Assembly (NCBI RefSeq): GCF_030915525.1
Contig: NZ_CP133269.1
Coordinates: forward strand, 893,001-957,000
Source: Neobacillus sp. PS2-9
GTDB lineage: Bacteria; Bacillota; Bacilli; Bacillales; Cytobacillaceae
DNA: 64,000 nucleotides
Direction of reading: 5' to 3'
The translations under genes were made by a program, and so were the position numbers. This document shows positions 36,959 to 45,935 of the stretch, piece by piece (position 1 is the stretch's first letter; the number at the start of each line of letters is the position of its first letter). Under the pieces are notes generated by a model. It was not told the origin of the DNA. It was given only the letters and a program-made list of their open reading frames with translations, and made no database searches.

Positions 36959-36990
36959 AGCTAATAATTAGCTGCAACTAATTATTAGCT
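36959..36990 (+). other. Perfect AT-rich inverted repeat downstream of hexaheme gene
   Basis: AGCTAATAATTAG and CTAATTATTAGCT form a 13-bp perfect hairpin without a T run. It may protect the 3' end of an abundant mRNA; this is inference. Confidence 0.5.
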
Positions 36991-37014
36991 CAAAGGTAAA
37001 TGTTTGGATAATAG

Positions 37015-37046
37015 GGTGCTATGCTTAGGCATAGCATCTTATTTAT
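37015..37046 (+). terminator. Terminator after hexaheme gene
   Basis: GGTGCTATGC and GCATAGCATC pair around TTAG and are followed by TTATTTATT. The remaining part of the 333-bp gap is AT-rich, with only a weak TTGTCA (37077)/TTATAT (37101) promoter candidate for the next gene. Confidence 0.75.
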
Positions 37047-37284
37047 TGACAATATAGTAACATTTTTGTCATTGAATTGTCAAATTTAATACTTTACATA
37101 TTATATATTAAAAAAAGAATTTTTAACCTTCAGAAACAAGTAATCCACTTTTTTATAATCTATATATGAATATTTATTGAATATTATCTTCTTCCTCTAG
37201 TGCCCTTCCACCAATAGGAATAAAATAAGTATAGAGGACATCATTTTGACACTGCATAAATAGTAGAGAAACGAGGGGTGCTAC

Positions 37285-39381
37285 ATGAAAAGAAGAGGAC
37301 TCCTGCATAAAATGAAATTACGAGTATTAATTATACTTGTTTTATTTATTCAAATGTTAGGATCCCAGCAAACATTTTTTGTGCTACATGTCAACGGCGA
37401 AGAAGTAATTAGTACAGAACCTAAGATTATGATTACCTCACCGGAAACAGGTGCACTTGTAAGTGAAACAAACTTAACTATCTCCGGTGTCATTGAGAAT
37501 ATTTCCACAGTGGTATCTATCATTATATATGATGGAACAGAGCAACTAGGTACAACCAGCGAAGTGATAGAAAACAACTGGACCATTCCTCTCACCTTGT
37601 CTGAGGGCGTCCACACACTCACTGCCAAAACAGTCGTTGATGGAGTGGAAATTAGTTCAAACCTTATTAAGGTAACCATTGATTCTACCCTTCCTAATGT
37701 AAGTTTTATAAAACCACTCAATGGAGCTTATTTGAATTCAAAATCTTTAGAAGGCACCTCGGAACCTGGTGCTATCGTTGAGAGTTGTATGGATTGTTCA
37801 GAAGATAGTGATGGACAGATTATAGGAACGTGGATGACGACGTTGGCTGATAGTTTGGGGAAATGGGATTACCAAGACGCTCAATTAACTGAAGGCAGCC
37901 ATACTGTCTATGCCAAAGCAACAGACCGAGCAGGTAACATTGGGAATGTTACTAAAATAACCTTTACATTAGATACACTTAGACCTATAGTCCTGCCGGA
38001 AATTTCCCCAAAGCAGGATATGACACAAGTTGCGCTGAATCCAACGATTAGAGTCAAGATTTTGGATGCAACTGCATTAGATGAGAGTGATGAAATAATT
38101 AATAAAAGTATCACCGTTAGTCAAAATGGCACTAAGGTGGACGGAACACATAGCTATAATAGTGTAACAAAGGAAATCACATTTACACCGTCCGCTCCAT
38201 TAAGGCCGAATTCAAAGTACAATGTAGTTATAAATCCATTAGGGATCATTGATTTGGCAGGAAATAATGCCTTCCCAAGAGCGTGGTCGTTCACGACTAT
38301 CGCTATTACTTCTGAAACACACCAAAACCCGCATGGTAGTTATGATAATAATGTCAACACATGTGGGAATTGTCATAATACACACCAAGCAAAGGATTCA
38401 AACTTACTTTCACCAAAATCCGCAGGTGATTCAGATCAGCAAGAGGGTCTCGCTGCGGATAACTATTGTATGGCATGCCATGACGGGACGGTGGCACCAA
38501 TGCCTGAGAACCGGCTTAATGTCCATACCCATAATGCTGCTGTAAAAATTGATGGTAAACCAAGCGGAAGCTCCTGTGCTAGTTGTCATAATCCGCATTT
38601 AGATTGGTCAGAAAATAATCCTAACTTGGCACAAGACCATATTACCTATAAGCATTTACCGTCTAATCCTGTAGATCCTATTAAACCTACAGAGGAAATA
38701 AGCAGTAAAGAACAATTATGTGAATCCTGCCATGAAACGAATAGTGGTGAGAAAATAGCCGATCCTGCTGTGAATTATCGTGTGTTCCAGTACAATAAAT
38801 CAAGTGAAGCAACGGGCATATATGAGGATTATGATCTCTGCCTTCGTTGTCATAATGCAGACTTTAAAAAGAAGTTTGACAAAACTACAGATATAGCAAG
38901 CTATTATGATAATTTGACAGAAGAAATAAAGAAACAATATGAAGAGGTCAATGGTCCATTATCTTTCTCTAAACGCGAGATCTCTACAGAAGAAAAAGAT
39001 TTTTCAAGACATATTATTAAAGCCCAAGATGGAAGTCCTCTTGCAGGGCACATTCCTTGTGCAGAATGTCATGACACACATGGTTCGAATAATATTAAAC
39101 TCCTTAAAAGTAAAATAGGTACTGAAAATCCAACATCTTTTGATATTCAAAGTGGTGAATGGGACGCAGATAAGGAAAGGGTATTCTGTTTAACTTGCCA
39201 TAATGGTAAAACAGCGATTTTTGGTATAGTAGGTACACAAATCTTTGATGAAATAACAGGTAAATCAGTTAATCCGGGTATTCCTGAACATGATAGTACA
39301 AAACCATGTTCTGAATGTCATAGCGATAAAAATTCGTATATTGAGGCAGCACATGCTCCAAAAAAGGGAAAAAGAAACTAA
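37285..39381 (+). CDS. Exported octaheme cytochrome with N-terminal Ig-like domains
   Basis: A 698-residue exported protein. After a signal peptide (about 1-36), residues 45-350 hold three bacterial Ig-like/fibronectin-type domains. These include KIMITSPETGALVSETNLTI, VSFIKPLNGAYLNSKSLEGT, and an SbsA-like Big_5 unit ending AWSFTTI. Residues 360-680 carry eight CXXCH motifs (CGNCH, CMACH, CASCH, CESCH, CLRCH, CAECH, CLTCH, CSECH). Haem modules such as NTCGNCHNTHQAKDSNLL and CASCHNPH resemble the hexaheme protein. The architecture suggests a stalk lifting haems to the cell surface. GAGGGG precedes ATG 37285, and a perfect terminator follows, so it is probably its own transcript. Confidence 0.9.
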   Translation: MKRRGLLHKMKLRVLIILVLFIQMLGSQQTFFVLHVNGEEVISTEPKIMITSPETGALVSETNLTISGVIENISTVVSIIIYDGTEQLGTTSEVIENNWTIPLTLSEGVHTLTAKTVVDGVEISSNLIKVTIDSTLPNVSFIKPLNGAYLNSKSLEGTSEPGAIVESCMDCSEDSDGQIIGTWMTTLADSLGKWDYQDAQLTEGSHTVYAKATDRAGNIGNVTKITFTLDTLRPIVLPEISPKQDMTQVALNPTIRVKILDATALDESDEIINKSITVSQNGTKVDGTHSYNSVTKEITFTPSAPLRPNSKYNVVINPLGIIDLAGNNAFPRAWSFTTIAITSETHQNPHGSYDNNVNTCGNCHNTHQAKDSNLLSPKSAGDSDQQEGLAADNYCMACHDGTVAPMPENRLNVHTHNAAVKIDGKPSGSSCASCHNPHLDWSENNPNLAQDHITYKHLPSNPVDPIKPTEEISSKEQLCESCHETNSGEKIADPAVNYRVFQYNKSSEATGIYEDYDLCLRCHNADFKKKFDKTTDIASYYDNLTEEIKKQYEEVNGPLSFSKREISTEEKDFSRHIIKAQDGSPLAGHIPCAECHDTHGSNNIKLLKSKIGTENPTSFDIQSGEWDADKERVFCLTCHNGKTAIFGIVGTQIFDEITGKSVNPGIPEHDSTKPCSECHSDKNSYIEAAHAPKKGKRN

Positions 39382-39426
39382 AGAGTGATATCTTGTACTA
39401 TAAAAAATTTAGTTATGATTATTCAG

Positions 39427-39458
39427 AAAAGACGTGTTAATGCAACACGTCTTTTTTT
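39427..39458 (+). terminator. Strong terminator after octaheme gene
   Basis: AAAAGACGTGTT and AACACGTCTTTT form a 12-bp perfect stem with a five-base loop and a T run. Confidence 0.95.
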
Positions 39459-39606
39459 CATCGTTTAGCGTACAAGGTCAACTACTGATTACCAAAACAA
39501 CCTTAAAAGCTAACAACTGAACGCTATTTTTGATGATTATCTTAATAATCATATACTGTAGAAATGTTTCACTTAATTAAAAGTGAAAATTAACTATTTT
39601 TTCAGG

Positions 39607-39636
39607 TTGTATTAGTTTCTATTTTAGTAGTATAAT
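39607..39636 (+). promoter_or_regulatory. Sigma-A-type promoter of the third NapC-like gene
   Basis: TTGTAT and TATAAT are separated by 18 bases. It gives a transcript starting near 39643 with a leader of about 175 nt. A 9-bp hairpin (TTTCACTT/AAGTGAAA) lies just upstream. The rest of the 437-bp gap shows no gene. Confidence 0.55.
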
Positions 39637-39718
39637 TTACCTATATAAATAATGGTATATTTTTACAATTATTAATATAAAAACAATAGCAATAGTAAAA
39701 AACGTAGATTATAAGTTA

Positions 39719-39755
39719 GGATTGGGCCTTTATTATAAGAAGCTCAATCCTTTTT
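39719..39755 (+). terminator. Intrinsic terminator inside the leader of the third NapC-like gene
   Basis: GGATTGGGC and GCTCAATCC pair (one G.T) and are followed by five Ts, between the promoter at 39607 and the start codon at 39819. No gene ends here, so it may act as an attenuator. Confidence 0.7.
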
Positions 39756-39818
39756 AGAGTTGATTAAATTTGGAAATGTAACAGTATGTTTATTTATTCA
39801 AGAAAAAAGGGGATTTCC

Positions 39819-41147
39819 ATGGTATTCTTTAAAGTGAATCAAGATATTGAGCTAGGACAGGAACCAAATTGGGAAGATTCTGAACCAACAGATAGAAAAG
39901 AAAGAAAAGTAAGAAATCCAGCCAACCGTTGGAAGCTGCTTGTAGCGGCTCTAACCACATTTTTTGCGATGCTGGGTTTGCTATATGGATCGATTAGCTA
40001 TACCTCAACATCGTCCTTCTGTTCGACTTGTCATGAAATGGCACCAGAACATGTTACGTTTCAGGCAAGTGCCCACAATCAAATAAAATGTATACAATGT
40101 CATATTAAACCTGGCACAAAAAATTTAGTGATACATAAAATTGAATCTCTTAAAGAGGTTTACTCCCATATTGTTGGGCCTCCTGATAAGATAGTACACT
40201 CAGTTGCAGTATCAAACGGGAGCTGCGAACAGTGTCATTCGAGAAATCGCTTAGTTACTGCAACTGGTGATTTAATTGTCAATCATAAAGGACACGCTGA
40301 GGAAGGAATACCTTGTATCACCTGTCATAGTGGTGTGACCCACGCGAAGATTGTCGAGCGAGGAATCAATGATGCATCCACTTATATTTACTGGACGAAA
40401 GAAAATGCTAAAAAGCTAATGGGTGAAAAAAATATTAAACCAAACATGGGCACCTGTATTGACTGTCATGACCAAGTCAACCAAGGCAAAAAGCCGTGGA
40501 AGGAAATAGCCTATAGCCTGCCAGAAGTAAATAATAGGAACCAGGAAGAAAAAGTAGTTGGCGTGAACTACATTGAAACTCCAGAAATGAGGGCAGGCAT
40601 TTGGGAAAGGGAACTACCCGAAATTAAGCAAAAGACGGTTCTTGAAGCCATGGGAAAACAGCAAACCGATGTAAAGATTTCAATGGAATGTTTTACATGC
40701 CATCAACAAATCAAAACACCTGAGAATCATGATATTCATAACTGGACACAACGCCATGGTGAATTTGCTGTAAAAGAATTAGATAAATGTCTCAATTGTC
40801 ATCAGGACTCGTTATGGATAAAAGAGCTTGAAAAACAAGATATAAAATCATTATTAACGGATACCAAAAAGAAAATAACCTATAAACAAGACTTGGTCAC
40901 AGTTGCTAAAGAATCGCGCAACAATTATTTCTGCAGTACATGTCATGCTTATAGCCCGGCAAACCATCAGGATCGCTACACATGGTTATATGATGCGCAT
41001 CGAAAGAATTCCGGGACCCCGGAAGAAAGAAGAAGATGCTTTGTCTGCCATGATAATGAAAAGCCGGACGTGAAAGGGGGAACTGCTCCTTCAGATGTTT
41101 ATTGTGATTTCTGCCATAAAGGTGAATTCATAGGTGAACCAAGTTAG
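39819..41147 (+). CDS. NapC/NirT-type decaheme cytochrome c, paralogue of the first
   Basis: A 442-residue protein aligned along its length with the protein at 30997. It has the same NRWKLL anchor, CSTCHEMAPE first haem, ASAHNQIKCIQCHIKPGTKN, CITCHSG, NMGTCIDCHD, and the C-terminal CLNCHQDS, CSTCHA, CFVCHD and CDFCHK. Ten CXXCH sites in all, in the same order; the acidic linker is shorter and different. The inferred role is the same quinol-to-outside electron transfer, perhaps for a different acceptor or condition. GGGG before ATG 39819 supports the trimmed start. It has its own promoter and attenuator-like leader. Confidence 0.92.
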   Translation: MVFFKVNQDIELGQEPNWEDSEPTDRKERKVRNPANRWKLLVAALTTFFAMLGLLYGSISYTSTSSFCSTCHEMAPEHVTFQASAHNQIKCIQCHIKPGTKNLVIHKIESLKEVYSHIVGPPDKIVHSVAVSNGSCEQCHSRNRLVTATGDLIVNHKGHAEEGIPCITCHSGVTHAKIVERGINDASTYIYWTKENAKKLMGEKNIKPNMGTCIDCHDQVNQGKKPWKEIAYSLPEVNNRNQEEKVVGVNYIETPEMRAGIWERELPEIKQKTVLEAMGKQQTDVKISMECFTCHQQIKTPENHDIHNWTQRHGEFAVKELDKCLNCHQDSLWIKELEKQDIKSLLTDTKKKITYKQDLVTVAKESRNNYFCSTCHAYSPANHQDRYTWLYDAHRKNSGTPEERRRCFVCHDNEKPDVKGGTAPSDVYCDFCHKGEFIGEPS

Positions 41148-41172
41148 TCCTTTTTCAAGGAGAGGAAGGAAC

Positions 41173-41199
41173 ATGACAAATATTAGGACACTTAGATAG
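41173..41199 (+). other. Eight-codon ORF with strong ribosome site
   Basis: AAGGAGAGGAAGGAAC precedes ATG 41173, which opens MTNIRTLR and then TAG. It lies just after the third NapC-like gene, where a second cytochrome gene would be expected by analogy with the first pair. It could be a remnant start of a deleted gene or a leader peptide. The following 130 bp hold nothing I can recognise. Confidence 0.3.
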
Positions 41200-41333
41200 C
41201 AAGTCTTTATGGAATTACGGCAATTCATTAAAAATAGGATGATAGAAAAGGATTTAATGTGAAAAGGAATTAATGATAGGCCAATGTCAAGGTATGGAGC
41301 TCTTGTCTCAGTATTTTTCCATTCAGGAAAGTG

Positions 41334-41852
41334 TTAGTTCCTCTCCAACACTTCCCTGAATTCCTCAATCAGCTTAAGCTTTTCATCCTCATTATCTAAA
41401 AGAACACTCCCGTACTTCGGCATCATTTCAAAATAGCCCTTTTTCGTGTTGGTAACAGCAAACAAATACATTTGCTTTTCCTTTAACATGGGGGACTTTT
41501 CGTAGGAAAAAAGATAATATTTTCCTTTTTCCTTATAATACCCACCTAGTTGATTGAGGGTAATGTCCCCGAGCAGGGCGCCTTTGATATTTTGGGTGAT
41601 TCGTACTGAAAACTGAGTATTATGAGTTCCTGTATAAGGTTCATTCCCGACTTCCCTAACGACCTCACCAATAAAAATATTGTCTACAGTTTTAGCCAGT
41701 TTTTGCTTGTCTTCAAAATCGTCTTTAAAGGAATAGGATTTATTGATAATAATAGCTGAATCCTTTGAATCAAAAAGAGTAGTAAAATATTGAATGGAGT
41801 ACATTCCTGTTCCAAATAGAATAAGTGCAATAACTAACAGAACTTTTTTCAT
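41334..41852 (-). CDS. Small exported or membrane-anchored protein of unknown function
   Basis: A 172-residue protein with one N-terminal hydrophobic segment (about 3-22) lacking a lipobox cysteine. The outside domain contains DNIFIGEVV, TQFSVRITQNIKG, YYLFSY and a C-terminal acidic helix. The FIGEVV ... V ... G pattern resembles small beta-barrel exported proteins common in Bacillus, but I do not recognise a named family. AAGGGAT upstream of ATG 41852 supports the start. No haem motif is present, and it is convergent to the cytochrome genes, so a link to the island is not shown. Confidence 0.65.
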   Translation of the reverse strand: MKKVLLVIALILFGTGMYSIQYFTTLFDSKDSAIIINKSYSFKDDFEDKQKLAKTVDNIFIGEVVREVGNEPYTGTHNTQFSVRITQNIKGALLGDITLNQLGGYYKEKGKYYLFSYEKSPMLKEKQMYLFAVTNTKKGYFEMMPKYGSVLLDNEDEKLKLIEEFREVLERN

Positions 41853-41942
41853 GAGAACAATCCCTTCATAAAAATATCTGTCTCAATTATATCCCCTGGT
41901 TAAACAAGTTTTTTATTTATCATGTGAATATTTATGTAACTA

Positions 41943-41973
41943 AAAAAACCGTAAGCTCCTAATGAGCCTACGG
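41943..41973 (-). terminator. Terminator of the SEC-C/TPR gene
   Basis: On the minus strand CCGTAGGCTC and GAGCTTACGG pair around five bases, followed by a T run. Confidence 0.88.
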
Positions 41974-41976
41974 GCA

Positions 41977-43917
41977 TTACTTATTCTTCAACCATTCCGC
42001 CAACCCCTCAATCTTCTTCCACAAATGCAAATGCATATCAACATAGACAATCGCTTCGTTTTCATCACCAAAACCATAATAGTCAGGTGGATAGGCTGGA
42101 AGTCGTTTTTTACCGACTAAATATGGAATGACATATTTGTTTTCTTTTTTTGCTGCCTTTACCAGTAATTGAGCCTTCTTTGTAAAACCTTTTTCACTCA
42201 GCTCAAGTAAGAGCTTATTGTATGCACCATGTGCTGTTGCCTCATCGTATTGCTGCAACAGGTTACTAGCTTTTTTATATTCACCTTCATCTATATAAGC
42301 TACAAACAAGGAGTAGCGCACCCCTTGGTTATCCATAGGGTTTAATTCGAGGAGCTCCTCATACTGACCGATTGCCTCATTTACTTTTCCTAACAGAGAT
42401 AGTGCTTCGGCATAATGCTGCTTCGCCCGCATAAACGGTCTTGTTTCAGTTAATCCCCAAAAGAACCCCTTATTTTCCTTGAAAAACGCTTTACCTAGAT
42501 CTCTCTCCCCAGCCTGGATTCCTTTTTCATACATAAGGATAGCATCTTCAAGACTCTTCGTTTTTTCCGCCAGAATCACATAGGCATCGACACAATTCGG
42601 ATTTAAGGTCAATGCGTCTTCAGCCAGCTTATACCGATTTTTCCCCTCCGATTGGAGAGCATCGTAAATTAGGTTTCTAGCTCTTTCTTCGTCCCGTTTT
42701 GAAACCTCGCGAGTAGTCACTTTTGTTTTCTTGGTAGTTTTTTCACTTGGACCACTAGAACGAGAAGCTCCACTACCAATTGCTTCTGAGTTGCTATTTT
42801 TAGGGAATTCAATTACGGATGCCCCTTCTAGTCGCGGTATAAAGGGAGGAGAAGGATCGTTTTCTTCAGTCATAAGACCAAGTTCCATTAGTTGAGCGAT
42901 ATCCTCAGCTAACACCCCATCTAATTCAGAAACAATAGAAGAAATACTACGTGCATTCACTCCATATTGTTCCGCCAGCTCCTTTTGTGTGTACATCACG
43001 TTCATAGGGGCAATCGTGGTAAGTAAATAGTGCATGGCAGCAGCATAAAGATTTGGGTTCTGTATTCGTTTTTGCTTTCTCTGAACATAATTAATCCATA
43101 GAATGACCCCCAGGTCTATAATGGGTGGCGGGACAAGGGAAATCAGTTTTTCTCTCAGGATGTCCACCACTTCTTTATAAACGGGGGCAGGCCATTCGAG
43201 TTCATCTATTTCAAGTAATCCACCTATCATCGGCAGTTCACTCAATACTTCCAAAAAATTGTCTGTTAAATAGTCCTGTGGTGAGTCATATTCAGCATTC
43301 ATGCTGCAATCCTCTATATAGGAGTAGGCATGTTCAGGCATGAGCTCTGGTAAATCAAATGCAGAAGGGAAGAAGACATAACTTTGATCGTATGGAACTA
43401 AGATTCCAATGATAAAAGAACCCTCTTTAACAGTTGGAGACAAACTTGTTACAATGGTATCGAGTTGTTCAGAACTAAGTCCGTCCTCCACCTTCAGCTT
43501 ATTTTCATCAATACTGATTACCTTGCCAACGAACGTCCTAGCAAATGTCCAGGTTTGTAAAATTTGCTTAAGCTTAGGACGTTTTATTTTACTTATTTGG
43601 CCGTGGATAAATTTTTCAATAATTGTTTCACCGTCGTCAAGACCTTCAAAGAGAGAAAACCAAACGGTATGAATCAATTCGAAAAATTCAAGCTCCTGCT
43701 CATCATCCAATTCACTCAATTCTTCAAAACTTTCAAAATCATCTTGAAGAACGTGCCCAAAGTGGTGGTAAGCATATTGAAGGATTTGTTTTTGTAGTTC
43801 GTCAATTTCGCCTTCAATGATAGTAGTGATAGGAACAGCTTCACCTGCCCCGCAGCAACGTTTATACTTTTTCCCGCTTCCGCACGGACAAGGGTCATTT
43901 CTGTATATTTTCTCCAT
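41977..43917 (-). CDS. SEC-C zinc motif and TPR-repeat protein
   Basis: A 646-residue soluble protein. It opens with a SEC-C zinc-binding motif ([16 protein letters not shown]), the same motif that ends SecA. A large helical region (30-370) follows, containing a helix-turn-helix-like stretch ([21 protein letters not shown]). The C-terminal third holds several TPR-like repeats ([25 protein letters not shown], then [30 protein letters not shown]). Function is unknown; SEC-C domains usually bind proteins or zinc. The start codon reads MEKIYRND. It lies between the cytochrome island and prfB, on the minus strand. Family is fairly sure, role not. Confidence 0.8.
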   Translation of the reverse strand: MEKIYRNDPCPCGSGKKYKRCCGAGEAVPITTIIEGEIDELQKQILQYAYHHFGHVLQDDFESFEELSELDDEQELEFFELIHTVWFSLFEGLDDGETIIEKFIHGQISKIKRPKLKQILQTWTFARTFVGKVISIDENKLKVEDGLSSEQLDTIVTSLSPTVKEGSFIIGILVPYDQSYVFFPSAFDLPELMPEHAYSYIEDCSMNAEYDSPQDYLTDNFLEVLSELPMIGGLLEIDELEWPAPVYKEVVDILREKLISLVPPPIIDLGVILWINYVQRKQKRIQNPNLYAAAMHYLLTTIAPMNVMYTQKELAEQYGVNARSISSIVSELDGVLAEDIAQLMELGLMTEENDPSPPFIPRLEGASVIEFPKNSNSEAIGSGASRSSGPSEKTTKKTKVTTREVSKRDEERARNLIYDALQSEGKNRYKLAEDALTLNPNCVDAYVILAEKTKSLEDAILMYEKGIQAGERDLGKAFFKENKGFFWGLTETRPFMRAKQHYAEALSLLGKVNEAIGQYEELLELNPMDNQGVRYSLFVAYIDEGEYKKASNLLQQYDEATAHGAYNKLLLELSEKGFTKKAQLLVKAAKKENKYVIPYLVGKKRLPAYPPDYYGFGDENEAIVYVDMHLHLWKKIEGLAEWLKNK

Positions 43918-44175
43918 CTCACTCCACTCCTTCTATTTCTCTTTCTTATTTATGTATCGGTTTTTATCCGGTCTTTTCTTATTTATAGTACCATTTTTGA
44001 CATGTTGGTATATAAAAATACTTTTTGAAAACCTCCCTTTTAAAGGATTTATTCTTATATTTTTGTCAATCTTTGAATTTTTTAGGGTTATCACGCTATA
44101 ATGAATGAGAACTTACCAGCATAAAAAGAATAAACTTATGATGAGACGCAATTATTTACTATAGAGGTGACGAAA

Positions 44176-45277
44176 ATGGAATTAGCAGAAATTCGGAATG
44201 AACTTGAGAAAACAGCTAAAAAATTAGCGGACTTTAGGGGGTCTCTTTGACCTAGAGAATAAGGAAGCGCGGATTGCAGAGTTAGATGATGAAATGCTTC
44301 AGCCTGATTTTTGGAATGATCAAGATAAGGCACAAACGGTCATTAGTGAAGCAAATGCATTGAAGGACCAAGTGAATGAGTTTAATGAGTTAAATGAGTC
44401 GTATGAAAACTTAGAATTAACCTATGAACTTGTGAAAGAAGAAAACGATGAAGAGCTGAGGAATGAGCTGGAAGAAGAGCTACAACAGTTAAGCGGGCGA
44501 TTGAGTCAGTTTGAACTGCAGCTTCTCTTAAGTGAAGAGTATGATAAAAATAATGCTATTTTGGAGCTTCACCCTGGTGCGGGTGGAACGGAATCACAGG
44601 ACTGGGGCTCTATGCTTCTTCGAATGTATACGCGCTGGGCAGAAAAGAAGGGCTTTAAAGTGGAGACGCTCGATTATCTCCCTGGGGATGAAGCAGGAAT
44701 AAAAAGTGTGACACTGGCCATTAAAGGTCATAATGCCTACGGGTATTTAAAAGCAGAGAAGGGTGTTCATCGATTGGTAAGGATTTCACCGTTCGATGCT
44801 TCTGGCCGCAGACATACGTCGTTCGTTTCTTGTGAAGTGATGCCGGAATTCAATGAGGAAATACAAGTAGAAGTACGTACTGAAGATTTAAAGATTGATA
44901 CGTACCGTGCAACAGGAGCGGGTGGTCAGCATATTAACACGACCGATTCGGCTGTTCGTATTACCCATATTCCTTCAGGGGTTGTTGTAACATGCCAATC
45001 CGAGCGTTCACAGATTAAAAACCGCGAAGCCGCAATGAAAATGTTAAAAGCGAAGTTATATCAACGGGAAATTGAACGTCAGGAACAAGAACTTTTGGAA
45101 ATCCGAGGCGAACAAAAGGAGATTGGTTGGGGAAGCCAAATCCGTTCGTACGTTTTTCATCCCTATTCGATGGTAAAAGACCACAGAACGAGTACGGAAA
45201 GTGGTAATGTTCAAGCGGTCATGGACGGGGATTTAGATCAGTTTATTAATGCTTATTTGCGTTCAAGAATTTCATAA
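44176..45277 (+). CDS. prfB: Peptide chain release factor 2 with programmed +1 frameshift
   Basis: RF2 releases peptides at UGA and UAA. Frame 1 opens at ATG 44176 (GAGGTGA upstream) and stops at an in-frame TGA at 44248-44250 after 24 codons. The site reads AGG GGG TCT CTT TGA C, the classic RF2 autoregulatory shift with an internal Shine-Dalgarno-like AGGGGG. After +1 slippage at CTT, translation continues from GAC 44249 to 45277, giving 366 residues, the normal length. Later motifs are [13 protein letters not shown] (stop-codon recognition) and GAGGQHIN (catalytic GGQ). Low RF2 favours the shift, so the gene controls itself. It is not a pseudogene. secA is not adjacent, unlike B. subtilis. 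Confidence 0.97.
44236..44251 (+). promoter_or_regulatory. RF2 programmed frameshift site
   Basis: AGGGGGTCTCTTTGAC contains the stimulatory Shine-Dalgarno-like AGGGGG, the slippery CTT and the in-frame TGA followed by C, a poor termination context. Confidence 0.95.
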
Positions 45278-45393
45278 AGAAATAAAGCCTTTGTTGACTG
45301 GTCGACAAGGGCTTCTTTTTTGGATTTTTGCCGAACGTGATGATGGAAGAGGATCTGGGGGTTTTTTAGTGGCAAGTGGTTGTGGGGGCAATA

Positions 45394-45705
45394 TTACATC
45401 CAGTTGCCGCGCCTCATTTCTTCAGACACAACTTCAAACATCCTGTCATGGTTCTCAAGTTTGTTTTCAATGTGTCTAAAGTGGCCTCTAAATTCAGACG
45501 CATTATTCTCGATGGTTTCCTTTAAGGTATGGATACTTTCCTCCACTCTGTCTAAACGTTGATTCACACCGACAAATTGTTGGTCCATCCCCTCTAAACG
45601 TTGGTCGATGGCATCGAATCGCTGGTCTATCTTCTCGAATCGTTGGTCAATTTTTTCAAATTGTTGATTCATTTGATCCATCATTTGCTTCAATATTTGT
45701 TCCAT
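45394..45705 (-). CDS. Small heptad-repeat coiled-coil protein
   Basis: A 103-residue protein made almost wholly of seven-residue repeats (FEKIDQRFEKIDQRFDAIDQ, later LDRVEESI), a strong parallel coiled-coil pattern. No signal peptide or membrane segment is seen. AAGGAGGTGAACAGGA directly before ATG 45705 is a near-perfect ribosome site, which is why I accept it. It lies on the minus strand between prfB and yvjA, where B. subtilis has no gene that I recall. Function is unknown; oligomerisation is the only safe inference. Confidence 0.75.
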   Translation of the reverse strand: MEQILKQMMDQMNQQFEKIDQRFEKIDQRFDAIDQRLEGMDQQFVGVNQRLDRVEESIHTLKETIENNASEFRGHFRHIENKLENHDRMFEVVSEEMRRGNWM

Positions 45706-45935
45706 TCCTGTTCACCTCCTTAACAACCAATTATAACATATTTTAATAATTTCTTTACTTTTTCACAAAAGTAGAAGGCTATAATGAAATGCATCATACC
45801 TGCAAATGCTAATACTAGTTTTAACCCTTTACCACGTCAACTTACTGGCATTTACACCATAATTTACCCGTGCTATACTCACTTTCGGTTACATGAATGA
45901 ACATGGTAGAAGGAAAGATAGAGGGGAAAGTTATT

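Noticed and set aside
44294..45277. prfB as a truncated gene starting at an internal in-frame codon
   Set aside because: The upstream 24 codons, the RF2 shift motif and the correct total length of 366 residues show an intact gene read through a +1 frameshift.
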